In this document: positions 57,044 to 64,000 of the stretch, in pieces
Position numbering within the stretch: position 1 is the first letter of the stretch
How the letters are laid out: every line of letters begins with the position of its first letter
Assembly (NCBI RefSeq): GCF_006438725.1
Contig: NZ_RCZD01000002.1
Span: forward strand, 125,294-189,293
DNA: 64,000 nucleotides
Direction of reading: 5' to 3'
Origin: Ewingella americana
GTDB lineage: Bacteria > Pseudomonadota > Gammaproteobacteria > Enterobacterales > Enterobacteriaceae
Notes under the pieces: generated by a model
Told to the model about the DNA's origin: nothing
Seen by the model: the letters and a program-made list of their open reading frames with translations, nothing else
The model's database searches: none
Program-made: the position numbers and the translations under genes

Positions 57044-59626
57044 ATGCAAGAGCAATACCGCCCAGAAGACATAGAGACACAGGTTCAGCTTCACTGGCAA
57101 CAGAAGCAGACTTTCAAAGTTACCGAGCAACCTGGAAAAGAGAAGTATTACTGCCTCTCCATGCTGCCCTATCCGTCAGGCCGCCTGCACATGGGCCACG
57201 TGCGTAACTACACCATTGGCGATGTGATCTCCCGCTACCAGCGCATGCTCGGCAAAAACGTTCTTCAGCCAATCGGCTGGGACGCATTTGGTTTGCCGGC
57301 AGAAGGCGCCGCAGTGAAAAACAACACGGCTCCTGCGCCGTGGACTTACGAAAACATCGAATACATGAAGAACCAGCTGAAATTGCTGGGCTTCGGCTAC
57401 GACTGGGATCGCGAACTGGCGACCTGTCAGCCTGATTACTATCGCTGGGAACAGTGGTTCTTCACCAAGCTGTACGAAAAAGGCATGGTCTATAAGAAGA
57501 CCGCTGCTGTGAACTGGTGCCCGCATGACCTTACCGTTCTGGCGAACGAACAGGTTATCGACGGCTGTTGCTGGCGTTGTGACACCAAAGTGGAGCGCAA
57601 AGAAATTCCACAGTGGTTCATCAAAATTACCGCTTACGCAGACCAGTTGCTCAACGATCTGGACACGCTGGAGAGCTGGCCTGAGCAGGTCAAAACCATG
57701 CAGCGCAACTGGATTGGCCGTTCTGAGGGTGTGGAAATCACCTTCAACGTCGAAAACAGCGAAGAGAAAGTGACTGTGTACACCACACGTCCTGATACCT
57801 TCATGGGCGCGACTTACGTTGCCGTGGCTGCCGGACACCCGCTGTCTCTGCAAGCCGCTTCCACACAACCTGCGCTGGCTGATTTCATCGATGAATGCCG
57901 CAATACCAAAGTTGCCGAAGCAGAAATGGCAACGATGGAGAAAAAAGGCATGGCTACTGGCCTGTTTGCCATCCACCCGCTGACTGGCAAGCAAGTCCCC
58001 ATTTGGGTTGCTAACTTTGTTTTGATGGAATACGGCACCGGCGCGGTCATGGCCGTTCCTGCTCACGATCAGCGCGACTGGGAATTTGCCACCAAATATC
58101 ACCTGCCGATTAACCCGGTGATTTTGAATGCTGACGGCACCGAAGCTGATGTCACCTCAGAAGCCCTGCTGGAAAAAGGTACCCTGTACAACTCCGGTGA
58201 ATTCGACGGTCTGAACTACGAGCAAGGCTTTAATGCCATCGCCGATAAACTGGTCAGCCTGGGCGTCGGCCAGCGCAAAGTGAATTACCGTCTGCGCGAC
58301 TGGGGCGTTTCCCGTCAGCGTTACTGGGGCGCACCGATTCCGATGATCACGCTCGAAGATGGTACCGTGATCCCAACGCCAGAAGATCAACTGCCGGTTA
58401 TTCTGCCGGAAGATGTGGTGATGGACGGTATTACCAGCCCAATCAAAGCCGATCCTGAGTGGGCCAAAACCACCGTGAACGGCATGCCAGGCCTGCGTGA
58501 GACGGATACCTTTGACACCTTCATGGAGTCTTCCTGGTACTACGCGCGCTATACCTGTCCGCAATACGACGAAGGTATGCTCGACCCGGCTGCGGCCAAC
58601 TACTGGCTGCCAGTCGACCAATATGTTGGTGGTATCGAACACGCCATCATGCACCTGATGTATTTCCGCTTCTTCCACAAACTGATGCGCGATGCCGGTC
58701 TGGTCAATTCTGACGAACCGGCTAAACGCCTGTTGTGTCAGGGGATGGTGCTGGCTGATGCCTTCTATTACACCGGCAACAGCGGTGAGCGCGTCTGGGT
58801 TTCTCCGGTCGATGCCACCGTTGAGCGCGATGAGAAAGGCCGTATCGTCAAGGCCAGCGACCCGCAAGGTCGTGAGTTGGTGTATGCCGGTATGAGTAAG
58901 ATGTCCAAGTCGAAAAACAACGGCATCGACCCGCAAATCATGGTGGAAAAATACGGCGCAGACACCGTACGTCTGTTCATGATGTTTGCTTCTCCGGCAG
59001 AAATGACGCTGGAATGGCAGGAGTCCGGCGTTGAAGGGGCTAACCGCTTCCTGAAACGTGTCTGGAAACTGGCCTTCGAACATTCAGAAAAAGGCGCAAC
59101 CATTGCATTGGATGTGGCTTCCCTGAGCGAAGCACAGAAAGATCTTCGTCGCGATCTGCACAAAACCATCGCAAAAGTCACCGATGATATTGGCCGTCGT
59201 CAAACCTTCAACACTGCCATCGCGGCTGTGATGGAACTGATGAACAAACTGGGCCGCGCGCCGCAGGATAGCGAACAAGACCGTGCCCTGTTGCAGGAAG
59301 CCCTGCTGGCGGTAGTTCGTATGCTTTATCCATTCACTCCACATATCTGCTTCAGTTTATGGCAGACTCTGGGTGGCGAAGGCGACGTCGATACCGCACC
59401 ATGGCCACAAGCTGACGAAAAGGCGATGGTTGAAGATTCCAAGTTGGTCGTCGTTCAGGTCAACGGTAAAGTCCGCGGCAAAATTACAGTCCCGGCGGAC
59501 TCTACTGAAGAGTATGTGCGCGAACGTGCAGCGCAGGAACACCTGGTCGCTAAATATCTGGATGGAGTTACTGTGCGTAAAGTAATCTATGTTCCAGGCA
59601 AACTGCTTAACCTGGTTGTAGGTTGA
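57044..59626 (+). CDS. leuS: leucyl-tRNA synthetase
   Basis: The 860-residue class Ia synthetase (E. coli 860) starts [18 protein letters not shown]. The HIGH motif (HMGH, near 49-52) lies in [18 protein letters not shown], the editing domain has [12 protein letters not shown], and the KMSKS motif appears in [15 protein letters not shown] near 618-622. An open extension of 16 codons upstream covers the leader hairpin and was rejected. It leads the leuS-lptE-holA-nadD run. Confidence 0.97.
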   Translation: MQEQYRPEDIETQVQLHWQQKQTFKVTEQPGKEKYYCLSMLPYPSGRLHMGHVRNYTIGDVISRYQRMLGKNVLQPIGWDAFGLPAEGAAVKNNTAPAPWTYENIEYMKNQLKLLGFGYDWDRELATCQPDYYRWEQWFFTKLYEKGMVYKKTAAVNWCPHDLTVLANEQVIDGCCWRCDTKVERKEIPQWFIKITAYADQLLNDLDTLESWPEQVKTMQRNWIGRSEGVEITFNVENSEEKVTVYTTRPDTFMGATYVAVAAGHPLSLQAASTQPALADFIDECRNTKVAEAEMATMEKKGMATGLFAIHPLTGKQVPIWVANFVLMEYGTGAVMAVPAHDQRDWEFATKYHLPINPVILNADGTEADVTSEALLEKGTLYNSGEFDGLNYEQGFNAIADKLVSLGVGQRKVNYRLRDWGVSRQRYWGAPIPMITLEDGTVIPTPEDQLPVILPEDVVMDGITSPIKADPEWAKTTVNGMPGLRETDTFDTFMESSWYYARYTCPQYDEGMLDPAAANYWLPVDQYVGGIEHAIMHLMYFRFFHKLMRDAGLVNSDEPAKRLLCQGMVLADAFYYTGNSGERVWVSPVDATVERDEKGRIVKASDPQGRELVYAGMSKMSKSKNNGIDPQIMVEKYGADTVRLFMMFASPAEMTLEWQESGVEGANRFLKRVWKLAFEHSEKGATIALDVASLSEAQKDLRRDLHKTIAKVTDDIGRRQTFNTAIAAVMELMNKLGRAPQDSEQDRALLQEALLAVVRMLYPFTPHICFSLWQTLGGEGDVDTAPWPQADEKAMVEDSKLVVVQVNGKVRGKITVPADSTEEYVRERAAQEHLVAKYLDGVTVRKVIYVPGKLLNLVVG

Positions 59627-59640
59627 GTCAAGGAGGAGTT

Positions 59641-60288
59641 GTGCGACATCGTATTGTGATGCTGTTACTGAGTGCTGCGGTTCTCGTCACGTCAGGCTGT
59701 GGGTTCCACCTGCGTGGTGTAACCAATGTGCCTGACGACATGAAAACCATCGTTCTCGACAGTTCCGACCCTTACGGGCCGTTGACACGTAATATCCGTA
59801 CGCAATTGCGTCTTAACGGTGTGACCATCGTTGATGATGCGAAGCGCAAAGATATTCCGTCACTGCGTATTCTGGGTGAAACCTCAGGACAGGCTACGGC
59901 GTCAATCTTCCAGGACGGTAAAACTGCAGAATACCAGATGCAGTTGATTGTTAACGCGCAGGTACTGCTACCAGGCAAAGATCTCTATCCTCTGCAGGTA
60001 AAAGTGTTCCGTTCCTTCTTCGACAACCCGCTAACGGCGCTGGCGAAAGATAACGAACAGGACATCATTCGCCAAGAGATGCGTCAGCAAGCCGCCCAAC
60101 AGTTGATCCGTAAACTGTTGACTGTGCGTGCAGCAGAGAAAGAGAAACTGGAAGCCGAGGCCGTTGATAGCACACCTGTCGTCATTACTACCCAATCTTC
60201 AGCCAGTGAAATGGCTGCGGAAAACGGGACAAGCCTGTCAGACAGCAAAACGGTTACCCCTAAACCGGCCAACCCATTCGCTCAATGA
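59641..60288 (+). CDS. lptE: LPS-assembly lipoprotein LptE
   Basis: The 215-residue lipoprotein starts at GTG with a strong AAGGAGGAG site and has the lipobox [11 protein letters not shown]. It forms the plug of the LptD outer-membrane LPS translocon. Conserved [26 protein letters not shown] is present. The C-terminal ~35 residues are Ser/Thr-rich and variable. It overlaps holA by four bases. Lnt, encoded 7 kb upstream, would acylate it. Confidence 0.95.
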   Translation: MRHRIVMLLLSAAVLVTSGCGFHLRGVTNVPDDMKTIVLDSSDPYGPLTRNIRTQLRLNGVTIVDDAKRKDIPSLRILGETSGQATASIFQDGKTAEYQMQLIVNAQVLLPGKDLYPLQVKVFRSFFDNPLTALAKDNEQDIIRQEMRQQAAQQLIRKLLTVRAAEKEKLEAEAVDSTPVVITTQSSASEMAAENGTSLSDSKTVTPKPANPFAQ

Positions 60289-61325
60289 TTCGTCTTTATC
60301 CTGAACAACTTGCCGCGCAGCTCCGTGAAGGGCTGCGCGCCTGTTATCTGTTGTGCGGAAACGATCCGCTGCTGCTCCAGGAAAGTCAGGACAGCATCCG
60401 TAAAGCAGCCCAGGCTGCAGCCTTTGAAGAACACTACACCTTCACTCTTGATGCCCACACCGAATGGGATGCGATTTTCAGCATCTGTCAGGCATTAAGC
60501 CTGTTCGCCACCCGTCAAACCCTGCTGCTGATCTTGCCTGAAAACGGACCACCAGCCCCCATGGGTGAACAACTGGTTAAACTCACCACGCTCCTGCACG
60601 ATGACATTTTGCTGATTCTGCGCGGCACTAAACTGACCAAGGCCCACGAGAACAGTGGTTGGTTCAAGGCTCTTAGCGATCGCGGTGTGTTTGTCAGTTG
60701 CCAGACGCCCGAACAGGCGCAGCTTCCACGCTGGGTCGCTAAACGCGCCAAAGAGTTATCACTCGAACTCGATGAACCTGCTAATCAGCTCTTGTGCTAC
60801 TGCTACGAGGGTAATTTGCTGGCACTAGCGCAGTCCCTGGAACGCCTTTCATTGCTCTATCCTGATGGTAAACTGACGCTGCTAAGGGTCGAAGAAGCCG
60901 TCAACGACGCAGCGCACTTCACGCCTTACCACTGGCTGGATGCTCTGTTGGCAGGTAAAAGCAAGCGCGCCTGGCATATCCTCCGACAGTTACAGCAAGA
61001 GGACAGCGAGCCAGTGATCCTGTTGCGCACTCTGCAACGTGAGTTACTGATGCTGCTAAACCTCAAGCGCAAAATAGACAGCGCCCCACTGCGAACTTTA
61101 TTTGATCAGTACAAAGTCTGGCAGAACCGCCGCGCGATGGTAACCCAGGCGCTACAACGGCTATCACTGCACCAGTTGCAACAAGCCGTTCATTTACTGA
61201 CCAACATGGAAATCACGCTGAAACAGGACTACGGTCAATCCATATGGCCTGAGCTTGAGAGCCTTTCCATGTTGTTGTGCGGAAAACCTCTGCCCGAAAG
61301 CTTTATTAATACCCGCGACTTTTGA
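60285..61325 (+). CDS. holA: DNA polymerase III subunit delta
   Basis: The 346-residue clamp-loader subunit (E. coli 343) starts [34 protein letters not shown], typical of HolA. It opens the beta clamp as part of the DnaX complex. ATG overlaps the lptE stop. The C-terminal domain includes [15 protein letters not shown]. Confidence 0.95.
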   Translation: MIRLYPEQLAAQLREGLRACYLLCGNDPLLLQESQDSIRKAAQAAAFEEHYTFTLDAHTEWDAIFSICQALSLFATRQTLLLILPENGPPAPMGEQLVKLTTLLHDDILLILRGTKLTKAHENSGWFKALSDRGVFVSCQTPEQAQLPRWVAKRAKELSLELDEPANQLLCYCYEGNLLALAQSLERLSLLYPDGKLTLLRVEEAVNDAAHFTPYHWLDALLAGKSKRAWHILRQLQQEDSEPVILLRTLQRELLMLLNLKRKIDSAPLRTLFDQYKVWQNRRAMVTQALQRLSLHQLQQAVHLLTNMEITLKQDYGQSIWPELESLSMLLCGKPLPESFINTRDF

Positions 61326-61370
61326 AAGCCCGAAAGGGGTACCAGTAAGCACTGACCCAGGAATGCATTG

Positions 61371-62036
61371 ATGGCATTGAACTCCCCTTCTGATATCTCT
61401 TTGCTGGCGCTGTTCGGCGGCACTTTTGATCCGATTCATTACGGGCATCTCCGGCCGGTTGAAAAACTGGCAAAAGAGACGGAGCTGAAACAGGTGATCT
61501 TAGTGCCCAACAATGTGCCACCACATCGCCCTCAGCCCGAGGCTTCGGCCCTGCAACGGCTGAAAATGGTAGAGTTGGCCATCGAAGGTAACCCGCTGTT
61601 TACAATAGACTCACGGGAACTGTCGGTACAGAAACCGTCCTATACCATTGAAACACTTGAAACGTTACGTAAAGAACATGGCGCACAACGCCCGCTGGCG
61701 TTTATCATCGGCCAAGATTCATTACTTTCACTTTATAAGTGGCACCGCTGGGAAGAGTTACTGAACTTTTGCCATTTATTAGTGATGGCGCGTCCGGGAT
61801 ATGCAGAACGCCTCGACACCCCAGAATTGCAAGGCTGGTATAATAGACATCGGGTAACAGAGCCGTCGAAATTGCAGCAACGGGCACATGGATATATTTA
61901 TCAGGCGAATACGCCGTTGCTGGATATCTCGGCGACCGAAATTCGCCAGCGTCGGCATGAGGGGAAATCCTGCGCAAATCTCGTGCCAGCTGCCGTTGAG
62001 CACTATATCGATTCGCAGGGTCTGTACCTTGTATAG
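61371..62036 (+). CDS. nadD: nicotinate-mononucleotide adenylyltransferase NadD
   Basis: The 221-residue enzyme has the nucleotidyltransferase motif [15 protein letters not shown] (T/HxGH type) near the N-terminus and [10 protein letters not shown] near the C-terminus. It adenylates NaMN to NaAD in NAD biosynthesis. It is a few residues longer than E. coli NadD (213). In E. coli cobC lies between nadD and rsfS; here it is absent, leaving a 215-bp gap. Confidence 0.95.
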   Translation: MALNSPSDISLLALFGGTFDPIHYGHLRPVEKLAKETELKQVILVPNNVPPHRPQPEASALQRLKMVELAIEGNPLFTIDSRELSVQKPSYTIETLETLRKEHGAQRPLAFIIGQDSLLSLYKWHRWEELLNFCHLLVMARPGYAERLDTPELQGWYNRHRVTEPSKLQQRAHGYIYQANTPLLDISATEIRQRRHEGKSCANLVPAAVEHYIDSQGLYLV

Positions 62037-62251
62037 CGAACGCGTGGTATACTGCGCCGCTTAATTTCGGCTTGCGGCACGACTGTGACGACGACAAATG
62101 TAATTCATTGATTACCCGTCATTTTCAGCATTAATCCCGTATTTCGACATACACTCTTTTTTGAAAGCCCTCTTCTGCACGCAGCGTTTGCGCGCTTACA
62201 GCAGAAGGTTTTCATCAAGCTAACCCGTTTCAACATCCCCAGGGGGAACCT

Positions 62252-62569
62252 TTGCAAGGTAAAGCGCTCCAAGATTTTGTTATCGATAAAGTCGATGACC
62301 TGAAAGCACAAGACATCATTGCCATTGATGTTATCGGTAAATCCAGCATTACTGACTGCATGATTATTTGCACCGGTACGTCCAGCCGCCATGTGATGTC
62401 TATCGCCGGGCATCTGGTTGAAGAAGTTAAAGCTTTAGGATTGGATGCCATGGGCGTTAAAGGCCTTAACGAATCTGATTGGGTGGTTGTCGATCTGGGT
62501 GAAGTGATTGTTCACGTCATGCAGGAAGAGAGCCGCCAGTTGTATGAGCTTGAGAAACTCTGGGCTTAA
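62252..62569 (+). CDS. rsfS: ribosomal silencing factor RsfS
   Basis: The 105-residue protein starts at TTG (as in E. coli) with AGGGGGA upstream and reads [23 protein letters not shown]. It binds L14 of the 50S subunit and blocks subunit joining when nutrients are low. Conserved [29 protein letters not shown] is present. It ends 3 bp before rlmH. Confidence 0.96.
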   Translation: MQGKALQDFVIDKVDDLKAQDIIAIDVIGKSSITDCMIICTGTSSRHVMSIAGHLVEEVKALGLDAMGVKGLNESDWVVVDLGEVIVHVMQEESRQLYELEKLWA

Positions 62570-62572
62570 TAG

Positions 62573-63043
62573 GTGAAACTGCAACTCGTCGCTGTCGGAA
62601 CGAAAATGCCCGACTGGGTTCAGACCGGATTTAACGATTATTTAAACCGTTTTCCGAAAGATATGCCCTTCGAACTGGTCGAAGTTACGGCTGGCAAGCG
62701 CGGTAAAAACGCGGATATTAAACGCATTCTTGAAAAAGAGGGCGAGCAGATGTTGGCGGCTGTCGGAAAAGGTAATCGTATTGTGACCCTGGATATTCCG
62801 GGGACACCGTGGGAGACCCCACAGCTTGCCCAACAGCTGGAACGCTGGAAGCAGGATGGCCGTAATGTCAGCCTGTTAATTGGTGGGCCTGAAGGGCTGG
62901 CCCCGGCGTGTAAAGCCGCAGCAGAGCAGAGCTGGTCGCTCTCTCCGCTGACGTTGCCACATCCTCTCGTCCGGGTGTTAGTAGCGGAAAGTCTTTACCG
63001 CGCATGGAGTATTACCACAAATCATCCATACCACCGGGAATAA
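62573..63043 (+). CDS. rlmH: 23S rRNA pseudouridine-1915 N3-methyltransferase RlmH
   Basis: The 156-residue SPOUT methyltransferase (E. coli 155) starts at GTG and contains [20 protein letters not shown] and [10 protein letters not shown], the SAM-binding knot. It methylates pseudouridine 1915 of 23S rRNA. It is adjacent to rsfS and upstream of mrdA, the conserved ribosome-cell-wall arrangement. Confidence 0.96.
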   Translation: MKLQLVAVGTKMPDWVQTGFNDYLNRFPKDMPFELVEVTAGKRGKNADIKRILEKEGEQMLAAVGKGNRIVTLDIPGTPWETPQLAQQLERWKQDGRNVSLLIGGPEGLAPACKAAAEQSWSLSPLTLPHPLVRVLVAESLYRAWSITTNHPYHRE

Positions 63044-63082
63044 TCGGCTGGTGAATGTCAGCAACATGAATTAAGTAGTGGG

Positions 63083-64000
63083 ATGAAAATAGATCGTAAC
63101 CCCTTTCGCGACTATACGGCTGAATCAGCCCTCTTTGTGCGCCGTGCACTGGTGGCGTTCATTGGTATTCTGCTACTCAGCGGTATCCTGGCATTCAATC
63201 TGTACAACTTGCAGATTGTCCGCTTTCAGGATTACCAAACCCGCTCCAACGACAACCGCATCAAGCTGGTGCCTATCGCGCCCAGCCGTGGCATCATTTA
63301 TGATCGCAACGGTACCCCGCTGGCGCTAAACCGTACTATTTATCAGCTCGAATTAATGCCGGAAAAGGTCGATAACCTTCAGGCGACCCTTCAGGGGCTG
63401 AAGCCAATTGTCGATTTAACCCCGGAAGATATTGATAATTTTCAGAAAGAGCGTAAACGCTCGCGCCGTTTCACCTCTATTGCCGTCAAAACTGCCCTGA
63501 CTGAAGTTCAGGTCGCCCGTTTTGCCGTCAACCAGTTCAATTTCCCCGGCGTTGAAGTCAAAGGCTATCAGCGTCGTTATTATCCCTATGGTTCCGCCCT
63601 CACCCACGTGATTGGTTATGTGTCGAAAATCAACGACCGCGACGTCGAGCGTCTGGATAAAGACGGCATACTGGCGAACTACGCGGCGACGCACGACATT
63701 GGCAAGCTGGGTATTGAGCGTTATTACGAAGATACCCTGCACGGTAAAACCGGCTACGAAGAAGTCGAGGTCAATAACCGTGGTCGGGTGATCCGCCAGC
63801 TTCACGAGGAAGCCCCGCAGGCAGGTAAAGATATCTATCTGACCATTGATCTACCGCTGCAAACGTATATCGAAGCGTTGTTGGCAGGTAGCCGTTCGGC
63901 GGTGGTGGTGTCTGACCCTCGCGACGGCAGCATCCGCGCACTGGTGTCAAACCCGAGTTATGACCCGAATCTGTTCGTCGATGGGATCTCAAGCAAAGAT
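63083..64000 (+). CDS. mrdA: penicillin-binding protein 2 (MrdA), N-terminal part
   Basis: The frame runs from ATG 63083 to the window end (306 codons). It begins MKIDRNPFRDYTAESALFVRRALVAF, with one membrane helix (~22-42) and the motif RIKLVPIAPSRGIIYDRNG. The pedestal domain and the beginning of the transpeptidase domain are present, but the active-site SxxK lies beyond the window. PBP2 makes cell-wall peptide crosslinks during elongation with RodA. Confidence 0.95.
   Translation, partial: MKIDRNPFRDYTAESALFVRRALVAFIGILLLSGILAFNLYNLQIVRFQDYQTRSNDNRIKLVPIAPSRGIIYDRNGTPLALNRTIYQLELMPEKVDNLQATLQGLKPIVDLTPEDIDNFQKERKRSRRFTSIAVKTALTEVQVARFAVNQFNFPGVEVKGYQRRYYPYGSALTHVIGYVSKINDRDVERLDKDGILANYAATHDIGKLGIERYYEDTLHGKTGYEEVEVNNRGRVIRQLHEEAPQAGKDIYLTIDLPLQTYIEALLAGSRSAVVVSDPRDGSIRALVSNPSYDPNLFVDGISSKD

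Noticed and set aside
58157-59083. 308-codon open frame antisense to leuS, and a similar one at 57176-58102
   Set aside because: Both are contained in leuS and explained by its codon pattern.
1-64000. CRISPR array, prophage, integrase, IS element or toxin-antitoxin locus
   Set aside because: No regularly spaced direct repeats, transposase or integrase genes, or matching small gene pairs were seen anywhere in the window.

Overview
The window is a 64 kb stretch of enterobacterial chromosome. Gene order follows the E. coli gltA-nei-pxp-ybgI, phr-kdp-pgm-seqA-fldA-fur, glnS-nag-asnB-tRNA-ubiF-miaB-lnt-glt-leuS-mrdA backbone. Protein divergence, a pcp gene inside the pxp operon, a chiP-chiQ-chitobiase operon beside fur, and a characteristic ~125 bp palindromic repeat point to a Yersiniaceae-type genome (Rahnella/Serratia/Yersinia relatives). 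The genus cannot be fixed from sequence alone. No phage, plasmid, IS element or CRISPR array is present.

Layout. 1-4.0 kb: end of gltA, then a minus-strand overlapping operon pxpB-pxpC-pxpA-pcp-nei that releases pyroglutamate from peptides and opens it to glutamate. 4-8.9 kb: an MFS transporter with an acidic tail, ybgI, a periplasmic coiled-coil protein plus glycine-zipper lipoprotein pair, and a periplasmic class II cyclic-nucleotide phosphodiesterase. 8.9-11.3 kb: a DUF523-DUF1722 fusion and photolyase operon. 11.6-20.3 kb: ybfA and the complete kdpFABCDE high-affinity K+ uptake and sensing operon with its KdpE box. 20.4-28.5 kb: an AT-rich orphan gene, seqA-pgm, ybfF, ybfE, a chemoreceptor with a sigma-28 promoter, fldA, and fur with an upstream uof-like ORF. 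28.6-33.2 kb: chiP-chiQ-chb. 33.7-42.1 kb: glnS, nagE and the divergent nagBACD operon. 42.4-45.3 kb: asnB and a six-tRNA operon (Met-Leu-Gln-Gln-Met-Gln). 45.3-52.5 kb: ubiF, miaB, and ybeZ-ybeY-ybeX-lnt. 52.9-56.2 kb: gltIJKL. 56.2-64 kb: ybeL and the leuS-lptE-holA-nadD-rsfS-rlmH-mrdA run, cut by the window end.

How it works together. ChiP imports chitooligosaccharides, the chitobiase hydrolyses them, NagE takes up GlcNAc, and NagA/NagB convert GlcNAc-6-P to Fru-6-P. NagC-like operators sit before both chiP and nagE/nagB, a CRP box lies between nagE and nagB, and a ChiX sRNA pairing site covers the chiP Shine-Dalgarno.

Most of the window is well-known core genome. The least explained signals are: a dispersed palindromic repeat in seven full, nested or fragmentary copies, several abutting regulatory or translation-start sites; a possible RNA switch and leader ORF before ybeZ; the desulfidase-like/photolyase/phosphodiesterase gene cluster; and the orphan gene after kdpE. 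I see no convincing wholly new multi-gene system.
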